The notes under the pieces were generated by a model that was given only the letters and a program-made list of their open reading frames with translations, was not told the origin of the DNA and did no database searches. From positions 1 to 64,000 of the forward strand of contig NZ_JAKHSK010000005.1 in the NCBI RefSeq assembly GCF_023499215.1: DNA of 64,000 nucleotides, given 5' to 3'. Both the position numbers and the translations under genes were made by a program. Below are positions 47,004-56,042 of the stretch, piece by piece. Position 1 is the first letter of the stretch. Every line of letters starts with the position of its first letter. This DNA is from Zunongwangia pacifica. Lineage in GTDB: Bacteria; Bacteroidota; Bacteroidia; Flavobacteriales; Flavobacteriaceae.

Positions 47004-47345
47004 ATGGAACCTGTTATTATAAGTATTGCCTTTTTCTCTTGTATTTTTGGTATTGTGTATCTCTTTTTTCAAACAAGAAATAAAGAACGCTTAGCCCTTA
47101 TTGAACATGATAAAGATGCTTCACTATTCAAGTTTAGTAAGGACAGATCATCACCGGTTTGGGCCGTAATCCTACTTAATCTATCCCTTGTGCTTATGGG
47201 AGTTGGTTTTGGTTTTTTAATAGGTAGTTTATTAGAATCCTACTCCATTTTAGAAGGCGATGTAGTATATGCCGGCAGTTTATTTTTTACTCCGGGAGCA
47301 TTTTTACTTCTAGGTTTCTACCTTACCCGTAAATTAAAATTATAA
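47004..47345 (+). CDS. DUF6249-like small membrane protein
   Basis: A 113-residue protein with one N-terminal segment (IISIAFFSCIFGIVYLFFQ), a cytosolic loop (TRNKERLALIEHDKDASLF) and two further membrane segments (VWAVILLNLSLVLMGVGFGFLIG, VVYAGSLFFTPGAFLLLGFYL). This is the form of DUF6249 proteins of Bacteroidota. It is divergent from the ECF sigma gene and carries a matching ECF promoter, so it is probably in that regulon. Confidence 0.75.
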   Translation: MEPVIISIAFFSCIFGIVYLFFQTRNKERLALIEHDKDASLFKFSKDRSSPVWAVILLNLSLVLMGVGFGFLIGSLLESYSILEGDVVYAGSLFFTPGAFLLLGFYLTRKLKL

Positions 47346-47367
47346 TCTATCGGTCCTGAAACAAACA

Positions 47368-47397
47368 AAAAAAGCTACCAAAATTGGTAGCTTTTTT
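47368..47397. terminator. Bidirectional terminator, DUF6249 gene and glyA
   Basis: AAAAAAGCTACCA (47368-47380) pairs with TGGTAGCTTTTTT (47385-47397) between convergent genes. Confidence 0.75.
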
Positions 47398-47426
47398 TTT
47401 TGTTATATCATATTGATAATTAACGC

Positions 47427-48701
47427 TTAAGATTTAAAAAGTGGACGACCTTGCATTAAAGCATTCACTTCAGATTTTACTTCAGCTAATTTAGTATCGT
47501 CATTTATATTAGAAATCACCTTATCGATCAATGCTACGATTTTAGGCATATCTTCTTCCATTAAACCTCTGGTGGTTACTGCAGCAGTACCAATTCTAAT
47601 CCCAGAAGTTACAAAAGGTGATTTATCATCAAAAGGCACCATATTTTTGTTTACGGTAATGTCAGCTTTCGTTAAGGCTTCTTCAGCTTCTTTACCACTT
47701 ACCTGTTTATTTCTAAGATCGATAAGCATACAATGATTATCAGTTCCACCAGAAATTATCTGATAGTCTTTGGCTACAAAAGCCTCTGCCATGGTTTTGG
47801 CGTTTTTCTTTACCTGTACTGCATAATGCAAAAACTCATCGGTTAAAGCTTCTCCAAAAGCAACCGCTTTAGCAGCGATAATATGCTCTAAAGGCCCCCC
47901 CTGATTTCCTGGAAAAATAGCACTATTCAAAATAGTAGACATTTTCTTAAGATTTCCGTTTTTCAGTTTTTCACCAAAAGGATTATCAAAATCTTTCCCC
48001 ATCATGATAATTCCGCCACGCGGTCCACGAAGGGTTTTATGGGTGGTAGAAGTTACAATATGACAATGTGGGATTGGATCTCCAATTACGCCTTTTGCAA
48101 TAAGACCTGCAGGATGCGCAATATCTGCAAATAAAATGGCCCCCACGCTATCAGCGATCTCTCTAAAACGTTTATAATCTATCTCACGAGAATAAGCAGA
48201 AGCTCCCGCGATAATCATTTTTGGTTTTTCTTTTTCGGCAATCTCCGCAACTTTATCATAGTCTATAAGTCCGGTTTCTTTATCTACCCCATAAAAAACA
48301 GGCTCATATAATCTACCAGAAAAGTTTACCGGAGAGCCATGAGTTAAATGCCCCCCATGAGAAAGGTCAAAACCTAAGAATTTTTCTCCTGGTTTTAAGC
48401 AGGCCTGGAAAACAGCGGTGTTTGCCTGTGAACCCGAATGTGGCTGCACATTGGCATACTCGGCTCCAAAAAGTTCTTTTAAGCGATCGATCGCTAACTG
48501 CTCTACTTCATCTACAACTTCACATCCACCATAGTAACGTTTCCCTGGGTAACCTTCTGCATATTTATTGGTCAATACAGATCCGGCAGCTTCCATTACC
48601 TGGTCACTAACAAAATTTTCACTTGCAATAAGCTCTAAACCATGCAGTTGACGCTCTTTTTCCTTCTCGATTAAATCAAAAATTTTTGTATCTCGTTGCA
48701 T
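47427..48701 (-). CDS. glyA: Serine hydroxymethyltransferase
   Basis: A 424-residue PLP enzyme that makes glycine and methylene-tetrahydrofolate from serine. The PLP lysine is K222 in the [13 protein letters not shown] motif. The N-terminus [13 protein letters not shown] and [14 protein letters not shown] are hallmarks of the family. Length is normal. It is divergent from fahA. Confidence 0.97.
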   Translation of the reverse strand: MQRDTKIFDLIEKEKERQLHGLELIASENFVSDQVMEAAGSVLTNKYAEGYPGKRYYGGCEVVDEVEQLAIDRLKELFGAEYANVQPHSGSQANTAVFQACLKPGEKFLGFDLSHGGHLTHGSPVNFSGRLYEPVFYGVDKETGLIDYDKVAEIAEKEKPKMIIAGASAYSREIDYKRFREIADSVGAILFADIAHPAGLIAKGVIGDPIPHCHIVTSTTHKTLRGPRGGIIMMGKDFDNPFGEKLKNGNLKKMSTILNSAIFPGNQGGPLEHIIAAKAVAFGEALTDEFLHYAVQVKKNAKTMAEAFVAKDYQIISGGTDNHCMLIDLRNKQVSGKEAEEALTKADITVNKNMVPFDDKSPFVTSGIRIGTAAVTTRGLMEEDMPKIVALIDKVISNINDDTKLAEVKSEVNALMQGRPLFKS

Positions 48702-48809
48702 CTTAAATATTTACGTTAAATATTCATCAAAAGTAATAAATACATTCGGTTAATTACAGGAAAATAATATATTTGAATCAATCAGATTTTAACAAATTTT
48801 TATTTTTCT

Positions 48810-50099
48810 ATGTCTATTACTGCAAATGATCCTAAAAGAAAAACCTGGCTGGATATTCCAAAGGACACTGATTTTCCAATTCAGAATATTCCTTTTGGGG
48901 TGTTTTTAACCCGAGATGATATCATTACCATCGGTACAAGAATCGGTGACTTTGCTATCGATCTTGGTGCTTTACATCAACTTGGTTATTTTGAAGGTAT
49001 TCCTTTAACCGATGATATTTTTCTTCAGGACACTTTAAATGATTTTATTTCAGACGGAAAAAAAACCTGGCGTTTGGTGAGAAATCGTATTGCTGAACTT
49101 TTTGACGAGAAGAATGAAGCATTAAAAAATAACCAGGAGCATCGTAATGTTGTCTTGTTTACTTTAGATGAAATAGAAATGCAAATGCCGGTGCAGGTAG
49201 GTGATTATACCGATTTTTATTCCAGTAAAGAGCATGCCACTAATGTGGGTAGTATGTTTAGGGATAAAGAAAATGCGCTTTTACCCAACTGGTTACATAT
49301 CCCGGTGGGCTATCACGGCAGAAGTTCTTCTATAGTGACCAGTCACATTCCTATTCACCGTCCAAAAGGCCAAACCATGCCTGAAGGGGCTAAAGAGCCT
49401 GTTTTTGGACCATCAAAGCAGATCGATTTCGAGATGGAAATGGCCTTTATCACCACAGATGCCAATTTACTTGGTGAACCTATCCCCGTAGATGAGGCCG
49501 AAGATTATATCTTTGGTATGGTTATGTTTAACGACTGGAGTGCTCGTGATATCCAGAAATGGGAATACGCCCCGCTTGGACCATTCTTAGCTAAAAATTT
49601 TGCGTCTTCTATCTCGCCGTGGATTGTCACTATGGATGCTTTAGAACCTTTTAGAACCGAAGGACCCGAGCCTGAAAAAGAATTAATGTCGTATTTAAAA
49701 TATACCGGCAAGAAAAGTTTTGATATCAATCTTGAAGTATTCCTAAAACCAGAAGACGGAGAAGAAAACTTACTATCCCAGACTAATTATAAATATTTGT
49801 ATTGGAATATGAGTCAGCAACTCGCTCACCACACCATTAACGGGTGCCCGGTAAACTCGGGAGATATGATGGCCTCAGGAACGATATCGGGACCAACACC
49901 AGATACTTATGGGAGCATGTTAGAACTTTCGTGGAGAGGAGAAAAACCGGTGCAACTAAAAGACGGTAGCCTTCGCAGTTTTATAGAAGATCATGATACC
50001 GTAATTATGAGAGGTTTCTGTGAAAATGAGAGCATACGTATTGGTTTTGGTGAAATTAACACCAAAATTTTACCCGTATTCGAACCAAAGAAAAAATAA
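48810..50099 (+). CDS. fahA: Fumarylacetoacetase
   Basis: A 429-residue enzyme of the last step of tyrosine breakdown, cleaving fumarylacetoacetate. It has the N-terminal SH3-like part and the C-terminal FAH domain (YTDFYSSKEHATNVGSMFR, PVGYHGRSSSIV, DFEMEMAF, DWSARDIQKWEYAPLGPFLAKNFASSISPW). A -7 box TATATTTG lies at 48768-48775, 35 bp ahead of the ATG. The rest of the pathway is not in this window. Confidence 0.96.
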   Translation: MSITANDPKRKTWLDIPKDTDFPIQNIPFGVFLTRDDIITIGTRIGDFAIDLGALHQLGYFEGIPLTDDIFLQDTLNDFISDGKKTWRLVRNRIAELFDEKNEALKNNQEHRNVVLFTLDEIEMQMPVQVGDYTDFYSSKEHATNVGSMFRDKENALLPNWLHIPVGYHGRSSSIVTSHIPIHRPKGQTMPEGAKEPVFGPSKQIDFEMEMAFITTDANLLGEPIPVDEAEDYIFGMVMFNDWSARDIQKWEYAPLGPFLAKNFASSISPWIVTMDALEPFRTEGPEPEKELMSYLKYTGKKSFDINLEVFLKPEDGEENLLSQTNYKYLYWNMSQQLAHHTINGCPVNSGDMMASGTISGPTPDTYGSMLELSWRGEKPVQLKDGSLRSFIEDHDTVIMRGFCENESIRIGFGEINTKILPVFEPKKK

Positions 50100-50123
50100 C
50101 CTATACCCTTATACAGGTAATAA

Positions 50124-50152
50124 AAAAAGCTGCCAGATCATGGCAGCTTTTT
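50124..50152. terminator. Terminator after fahA
   Basis: AAAAAGCTGCCA pairs with TGGCAGCTTTTT around GATCA, with T-runs in both directions. It also serves the convergent 69-residue gene. Confidence 0.75.
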
Positions 50153-50156
50153 GTTT

Positions 50157-50366
50157 CTATATTCGGCTATAGCTTCTAAATTCCCTCGACTCACGCATCG
50201 TAGCTTCCGCAGCTTTTTCGTCACTGCTTCCCCCCTTCTCTCGATCTTCAGGCAGAATAGCTTCACTGTGATCCTGGAACTCTCGCTTTTGTCTTTCAGT
50301 TTCCTGACCTTTCTTGATGGCTTCCCATCTTCTTTCGAGTTCTTTAAAATCTGTCTCTTTATCCAT
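50157..50366 (-). CDS. Small charged cytoplasmic protein of unknown function
   Basis: A protein of about 69 residues, highly charged and predicted helical (MDKETDFKELERRWEAIKKG, then ETERQKREF). I place its start at 50366, where the charged region begins, and not at the upstream frame from 50396. No domain is recognised. It lies between fahA and ytxJ; the frame and polarity look coding rather than random. Confidence 0.55.
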   Translation of the reverse strand: MDKETDFKELERRWEAIKKGQETERQKREFQDHSEAILPEDREKGGSSDEKAAEATMRESREFRSYSRI

Positions 50367-50487
50367 AACTTTAATTAATCTTTTTCTCTGGACCAAAATT
50401 ACAAATAGTCATATATTTCACCAGATTGATTAATAATCTTTAACAAAGGTTTCTAAATTTAATTTAAAAAAAGAAAATATTCAAATT

Positions 50488-50883
50488 TTATAAAAATTCT
50501 TTAAGATTTTTCACGTCAATATCTTGATGAGAACTGTGATGAACCACCTCTTTTTGCTGAAGCAAGATAAGTTGCGGACTCTCGTGCCTTACTTTAAAAC
50601 GATTCGCTATTTCATTAGATATTTCACGATAACTCAACAGGTCCAGAAAATAAAGATCAATCGGAGCGTCGTCCGGAAGGTCATAAGAATTTTCAAATTG
50701 TCTTAACACCATTTTACTAATACCACAGCGTGTAGAATGCTTTAAAATCCCTACAAGATGTTGTTCAGACTGTTGTATAGCTTCCTCCAATTGTGATAAA
50801 TCAACCAAAGGTATCCAATTAATCTTAGATTCGCTTTTCGATTCTTTTTCTCCTCCTCCAAACATTTTATCAAAAATTCCCAT
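50488..50883 (-). CDS. ytxJ: Bacilliredoxin-like protein YtxJ (DUF2847)
   Basis: A 131-residue thioredoxin-fold protein with a single cysteine C53 in HSTRCGISKM, where bacilliredoxins have a TxCxIS motif. Such proteins remove bacillithiol from oxidised proteins. This suggests that the cell makes bacillithiol, although no bsh genes lie here. A TATATTTG -7 box (complement 50899-50906) is 16 bp ahead of the ATG. Confidence 0.85.
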   Translation of the reverse strand: MGIFDKMFGGGEKESKSESKINWIPLVDLSQLEEAIQQSEQHLVGILKHSTRCGISKMVLRQFENSYDLPDDAPIDLYFLDLLSYREISNEIANRFKVRHESPQLILLQQKEVVHHSSHQDIDVKNLKEFL

Positions 50884-51066
50884 GTTTCAATTTTTTTGCA
50901 AATATACATCTTAAAACCTGATGATTAATTCCTAATACAATATTTTCAAAATAAACACAAAAACTGCCGATTTGTCTTAAAATTTAATAAAATTAATGCC
51001 ATTTTGTCTAATTATTCAGAAGGTATAGCATTTGCTATTTAGAATTTCAAAAAACAGATAGAGACG

Positions 51067-53673
51067 ATGAACTTTAATAATTTCACCATAAAATCACAAG
51101 AGGCCATCCAGCAGGCGCAACAGCTTGCTCAGGAAATGGGCCATCAGCAAATTGAAAATGAGCACCTGTTCCAAGCGATTACTGTAGTAGACGAAAATGT
51201 AACGCCATTTTTGCTGAAAAAATTGAACATCAACGTGAACCTTTTTAATCAAATTCTGGACAATACGCTTCAGAGTTTTCCAAAGGTTAGCGGCGGCGAT
51301 ATTATGTTGAGCCGGGAAGCCGGCAAAACAGTAAACGAAGCATCTGGTATTGCTAAGAAAATGAATGATGAATATGTTTCTATTGAACATTTAATATTGG
51401 CAATATTTAAATCTTCAAGTAAAGTTGCACAAATCTTAAAAGATCAGGGTGCTACTGAAAAAGGCTTAAAAACGGCCATCGAAGAATTAAGAAAAGGGGA
51501 TCGTGTAACTTCGCAAAGTGCTGAAGACACCTATAATTCCTTAAACAAATATGCTAAAAATCTAAACCATTTAGCCGAAACCGGAAAACTGGATCCGGTG
51601 ATTGGTCGGGACGAAGAAATACGAAGGATATTACAAATCTTATCCCGAAGAACCAAAAACAACCCCATGCTAGTTGGTGAACCGGGTACGGGTAAAACAG
51701 CCATTGCTGAAGGTTTAGCCCATAGAATTGTAGCCGGGGACGTACCGGAAAACCTAAAAGAGAAACAAATTTTCTCTTTAGATATGGGGGCGTTAATAGC
51801 CGGAGCTAAATTTAAAGGAGAGTTTGAAGAGCGATTAAAAGCGGTAATTAAAGAAGTAACCGGCAGTGATGGAAATATTGTATTATTTATCGACGAAATT
51901 CACACCCTTGTGGGTGCAGGTGGCGGCCAGGGTGCAATGGACGCTGCAAATATCCTAAAACCTGCATTGGCCAGAGGCGAACTAAGGGCCATTGGAGCAA
52001 CCACTTTAGACGAATATCAAAAGTATTTTGAGAAAGATAAAGCTCTAGAACGACGTTTCCAGAAAGTAATGGTGGCAGAACCCGATACTGAAAGTGCCAT
52101 CTCGATTCTTCGAGGAATTAAAGATAAATACGAGCAACACCATAAAGTAAGGATTAAAGATGAAGCGATTATCGCAGCGGTAGAATTATCACAACGATAT
52201 ATCACCAACCGATTCTTACCAGATAAGGCCATTGACCTGATGGATGAAGCGGCCTCTAAACTTCGTATGGAAATTAACTCGAAGCCGGAAGAGCTAGATG
52301 TTTTAGATCGTAAGATCATGCAATTAGAAATCGAGATCGAAGCCATTAAACGTGAAAAAGATGAAACGAAACTAAAATCCCTACGCGCAGATTTAGCGAA
52401 TCTTAAGGAAGAGCGTAACGAGGTGCATGCACAATGGAAAAACGAAAAAGAAGTTGTAGATAATATCCAGGGAGCTAAAGCTGAAATCGAAGAATATAAG
52501 CTGGAAGCAGAGAGAGCTGAACGTGAAGGTGACTACGGAAAGGTTGCCGAGTTACGTTACGGAAAAATAAAAGAAGCTCAGGAAAAACTGGAACGTCTTC
52601 AAAAAGAAGTTAAAGAAAGAGAAAGCGGAAAATCCTTAATTCAGGAGGAAGTTACCAACGATGATATTGCAGAAGTTGTTGCGAAATGGACAGGTATTCC
52701 GGTAACCAAAATGCTGCAAAGTGAGCGGGAAAAATTACTTCGATTAGAAGAAGAACTACACCGCCGTGTGGTAGGACAGGAAGAAGCGATTGTTGCGGTA
52801 AGTGACGCTGTTCGTAGAAGCCGTGCCGGTTTACAGGATCAAAATCGCCCCATTGGATCGTTCTTATTCCTGGGAACAACAGGGGTGGGTAAAACCGAAT
52901 TAGCGAAAGCACTGGCCGAATATTTATTCGATGACGAAGGGGCCATGACCAGGATCGACATGAGTGAATATCAGGAGCGTCACTCGGTTAGCCGTTTAGT
53001 TGGTGCGCCTCCCGGATATGTTGGCTACGATGAAGGTGGACAATTGACTGAAGCAGTAAGGCGTAAACCCTATTCTGTAGTCCTTTTAGATGAAATCGAA
53101 AAAGCGCATCCCGATACTTTTAATATCCTGTTACAGGTTCTCGATGAAGGACGCTTAACAGATAACAAAGGACGTTTGGCTGACTTTAAAAATACGATCA
53201 TCATTATGACGTCGAATATGGGAAGCCAGATTATTCAGGATAAGTTTGAGGCTATCCAGGATGTGGAAACGGCGATGGAAGCGGCCAAAACTGAAGTGCT
53301 TGGTCTTTTAAAACAAAGTGTACGACCAGAATTTATAAACCGTATCGATGATATTGTGATGTTCTCTCCATTAACTCAGAAAGACATTAAAAGAATTGTT
53401 GATCTTCAGTTAAAAGGAGTGAAGAAGATGCTGGCAAAACAAAATATTGTTTTAGATGCAACAGAACAGGCACTGGCTTTCCTTGCAAAACGAGGTTTTG
53501 ATCCACAGTTTGGTGCAAGACCAGTAAAAAGAACCGTACAAAAAGAGGTATTGAATAAATTATCTAAAGAAATCCTTTCAGGAAATATTCATACCGATAG
53601 CATCATCTTATTAGATGAATTTGATGACAATTTAGTATTCAGAAATCAGGAAGAATTAACCGAATCTGAATAA
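51067..53673 (+). CDS. clpB: ATP-dependent disaggregase ClpB
   Basis: An 868-residue Hsp100 chaperone that rescues aggregated proteins together with DnaK. The N domain (1-150) is followed by AAA1 (Walker A GEPGTGKT at 204-211, FIDEIHTLVGAG), a coiled-coil M domain (about 400-530, AEIEEYKLEAERAEREGDYGKVAELRYGKIK) and AAA2 (GTTGVGKTELAKAL, LLDEIEKAHPD). Length and the M domain separate it from ClpA and ClpC. It is a single gene with its own terminator. Confidence 0.97.
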   Translation: MNFNNFTIKSQEAIQQAQQLAQEMGHQQIENEHLFQAITVVDENVTPFLLKKLNINVNLFNQILDNTLQSFPKVSGGDIMLSREAGKTVNEASGIAKKMNDEYVSIEHLILAIFKSSSKVAQILKDQGATEKGLKTAIEELRKGDRVTSQSAEDTYNSLNKYAKNLNHLAETGKLDPVIGRDEEIRRILQILSRRTKNNPMLVGEPGTGKTAIAEGLAHRIVAGDVPENLKEKQIFSLDMGALIAGAKFKGEFEERLKAVIKEVTGSDGNIVLFIDEIHTLVGAGGGQGAMDAANILKPALARGELRAIGATTLDEYQKYFEKDKALERRFQKVMVAEPDTESAISILRGIKDKYEQHHKVRIKDEAIIAAVELSQRYITNRFLPDKAIDLMDEAASKLRMEINSKPEELDVLDRKIMQLEIEIEAIKREKDETKLKSLRADLANLKEERNEVHAQWKNEKEVVDNIQGAKAEIEEYKLEAERAEREGDYGKVAELRYGKIKEAQEKLERLQKEVKERESGKSLIQEEVTNDDIAEVVAKWTGIPVTKMLQSEREKLLRLEEELHRRVVGQEEAIVAVSDAVRRSRAGLQDQNRPIGSFLFLGTTGVGKTELAKALAEYLFDDEGAMTRIDMSEYQERHSVSRLVGAPPGYVGYDEGGQLTEAVRRKPYSVVLLDEIEKAHPDTFNILLQVLDEGRLTDNKGRLADFKNTIIIMTSNMGSQIIQDKFEAIQDVETAMEAAKTEVLGLLKQSVRPEFINRIDDIVMFSPLTQKDIKRIVDLQLKGVKKMLAKQNIVLDATEQALAFLAKRGFDPQFGARPVKRTVQKEVLNKLSKEILSGNIHTDSIILLDEFDDNLVFRNQEELTESE

Positions 53674-53704
53674 AAAAATCAGAAAAAGAAAAATGATCAT
53701 TAAA

Positions 53705-53730
53705 AAAGGGACTGCAAATGCAGTCCCTTT
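53705..53730. terminator. Terminator after clpB
   Basis: AAAGGGACTGC pairs with GCAGTCCCTTT around AAAT, following the clpB stop by about 30 bp. Confidence 0.75.
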
Positions 53731-53754
53731 CCGTTTTTGAGATGATTCTCTAAA

Positions 53755-53940
53755 TTACCACCTATCGATCTCTTTCTTTAATTCTTCTTTAGATTTCCCG
53801 GTTCTTTCCTGTAATCTTCCGAGCATTTCATCAAACTTCCCCTCAGAATAGGTTGCATCATCATCAGTCACTTTTCCGTACTTCTGTTTAAATTCACCTT
53901 TAATCTGTTTCCATTTTCCTTCTAACTGGTCACTATTCAT
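53755..53940 (-). CDS. CsbD family stress protein
   Basis: A 61-residue hydrophilic protein with the CsbD pattern: MNSDQLEGKWKQIKGEFKQK, then GKFDEMLGRLQERTGKSKEEL. Such proteins are made under general stress in many bacteria, with unknown function. It lies next to clpB on the other strand. Confidence 0.93.
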   Translation of the reverse strand: MNSDQLEGKWKQIKGEFKQKYGKVTDDDATYSEGKFDEMLGRLQERTGKSKEELKKEIDRW

Positions 53941-54051
53941 AACATTGGTTTTTATTGGTTAACAGGTTAAATTTACAATATCAATGCACCGATTAATCAT
54001 AATAATTCGCCATATTTTACTTAAGCTTTTGTTATTTTTAGCCTGAAAAAA

Positions 54052-55158
54052 ATGATGATGAAAAAATTACTAATATTGGCCATTTCAGGACTATTTTTTT
54101 GTTCCTGTGCGACCACCAGAAAAATCGAAAACGACAGAGTAAAAATTAAATTTCTGGATGAATATGTTATTGATAAAGATCTTAAAATAGACGATACTAA
54201 AGTTGGTGGTTTATCTGGGATCGATTATAAAAACGGCACCTATTATCTTATTGTGGATACCCCATCAGACGCCCGTTTTTATGAAGCTGAAATTAAACTC
54301 TCTGGAAATAAAATCGATACCGTAAACTTTAAAAAGACGGTGATGATTGAAAGATCTGCCGAATTCTTTAAAGAGCACACTTTAGACCCTGAAGCGATTA
54401 GGTTTTTACCTGAAGAAAATCAGGTGTACATTAGTAGTGAAGGAAGCATTAATAATCAAAAAGATCCATCGGTTTTTATCTTGGACGAAAATGGAAATTT
54501 TAAAGATGCTTTTGAAATTCCTCCGCATTTTACTGCCAAAGGCGAACAAAAACCGAGACATAACGGTGTTTTTGAAGGTTTAGCTGAATCTTATGATGGT
54601 AATGGGTTTTGGGTTGCGACCGAACTTCCGCTGGAAAAAGATGGCCCAAAACCTAAATTGTTTCCTACAAAATCCTTTACCAGGATCACTTATTTTGATA
54701 AAGACATTAAAAAAGCAACCTATCAATTTGCGTATCGATTAGATGGAATTTCCAAAATCCCCTGGATGTATTTTGCGGTTAACGGGGTAACTGAGCTTTT
54801 GGAATATAAACCCGGTAATTTTTTGGTGTTAGAACGGGCTTATTCCGCGGGACATGGCTCGCATAGCAATACCGTAAAGCTATTTGATGTGGATACCAAA
54901 ATGGCAACGGATATTCTAGATAAAGAATCGCTAAAAAAAGCCGGTTTTTCGCCGGCTCGAAAACGTTTGGTCTTCAATTTTAAATCGGTTAAAAATCAAC
55001 TTACCGATAAAATTATCGATAATATAGAAGGCATGTGTTTTGGCCCAAAACTTGAAAATGGGAAACAGTCTTTATTATTAATTTCTGATAACAACTTTAA
55101 TAGCTTCGGAAGGCAGTTAACGCAGCTTATTTTAATGGAAATCGATTTTGAAGAATAA
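54052..55158 (+). CDS. Esterase-like activity of phytase family lipoprotein
   Basis: A 368-residue lipoprotein (signal LLILAISGLFFCSC). The propeller-like body with LDEYVIDKDLKIDDTKVGGLSGIDYKNGTYYLIVDTPSD, LDPEAIRFLPEENQVYISSEGSINN and FEGLAESYDGNGFWVATELPLE matches the PF13449-type phytase-like domain. Substrate unknown, perhaps a phosphate ester. Three possible ATG codons run together at the start. It is 37 bp ahead of a histidine phosphatase gene, so both may be an operon dealing with phosphate esters. Confidence 0.85.
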   Translation: MMMKKLLILAISGLFFCSCATTRKIENDRVKIKFLDEYVIDKDLKIDDTKVGGLSGIDYKNGTYYLIVDTPSDARFYEAEIKLSGNKIDTVNFKKTVMIERSAEFFKEHTLDPEAIRFLPEENQVYISSEGSINNQKDPSVFILDENGNFKDAFEIPPHFTAKGEQKPRHNGVFEGLAESYDGNGFWVATELPLEKDGPKPKLFPTKSFTRITYFDKDIKKATYQFAYRLDGISKIPWMYFAVNGVTELLEYKPGNFLVLERAYSAGHGSHSNTVKLFDVDTKMATDILDKESLKKAGFSPARKRLVFNFKSVKNQLTDKIIDNIEGMCFGPKLENGKQSLLLISDNNFNSFGRQLTQLILMEIDFEE

Positions 55159-55195
55159 AACCGATTTCAGCTAAATTCAAAATATATTAAAAATC

Positions 55196-55741
55196 ATGAA
55201 AAAGAACATTCTTTATCTTCTGCTAAGCCTTGTTTTTATCGCTACTTCCTGCCAGCAACAACCGCAAAAAAACCAGGAAAAATCGGAGCCGAAATTCGAT
55301 AAAATAAGCACGTATTATTTTATAAGACATGCTGAAAAAGATACTACAGATACAGAGAACCACAACCCTGCTTTAACAGCTGAAGGAAAGCAACGTGCTG
55401 AAAACTGGAAAAATGTATTTACTGATGTTGATTTTGATGCGATTTATAGTTCAGATTTTATTAGAACCAAAGAAACGGCGCAACCCACAGCAGACAGTAA
55501 AAATCTTGCTATCGAAATTTATGACCATACTCAACTAAATTCCGAAGAGTTTCAAAAAGCAACCAAAGGAAAAAAAGTACTGGTTGTTGGTCACACCAAT
55601 ACCACGCCGTACTTCGCAAATGCTGTGTTGGGAGAAGATTATTTTAAGAATGATATTGATGAAACTCAGCATGGAAAATTATTTATCGTGCAGGTACATC
55701 TAAAGGGAGAAAATACCATTCAGAATTTGACCATAAACTAA
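55196..55741 (+). CDS. Histidine phosphatase family lipoprotein (SixA-like)
   Basis: A 181-residue lipoprotein (signal ILYLLLSLVFIATSC) with the catalytic RHAEK motif in the TYYFIRHAEKDT segment, then YSSDFIRTKETAQPTA and the second histidine in VVGHTNTTPY. It is a small phosphoglycerate-mutase-fold enzyme that removes phosphate from a protein or small molecule. It is in tandem with the preceding phytase-like gene. Confidence 0.9.
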   Translation: MKKNILYLLLSLVFIATSCQQQPQKNQEKSEPKFDKISTYYFIRHAEKDTTDTENHNPALTAEGKQRAENWKNVFTDVDFDAIYSSDFIRTKETAQPTADSKNLAIEIYDHTQLNSEEFQKATKGKKVLVVGHTNTTPYFANAVLGEDYFKNDIDETQHGKLFIVQVHLKGENTIQNLTIN

Positions 55742-55830
55742 TTCTGAAATCAATATCAATTTTTTGCGAGCATTTTAAGTAGATGAATTCTCCAGAGAAA
55801 TTTATATAAAAAGCATAAAAATTGAAAAGC

Positions 55831-55983
55831 AAAAGAGGCTGTCTAAAAACTCAATTTCAGTCAACCTGTTCCGATAGCTATCGGAATTGTTTCAGGTTCT
55901 CATAACGATTTTTAAATCAATGAGATGAGATTCTGAAACAAGTTCAGAATGACGTTTTTGGATGTTTTCAGACAACCTCTTTT
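55831..55983. repeat. MITE-like palindromic intergenic element
   Basis: A 153-bp stretch bounded by imperfect terminal inverted repeats: AAAAGAGGCTGTCTAAAAAC (55831-55850) and its near-complement ending TCAGACAACCTCTTTT (55964-55983), 18 of 20 matching. Inside are the palindrome CCGATAGCTATCGG (55871-55884) and a second pair of complementary arms around 55888-55905 and 55921-55940. It carries no gene and shares 15 bp with the repeat at 14346. It fills the gap between the phosphatase and SSADH genes. The long fold would be a large hairpin. Confidence 0.65.
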
Positions 55984-56042
55984 TTCCAACCAATTGCGCT
56001 GAAACTAAATCCAGCGTCTTTAATATTGTGCTATTTCTTCAA

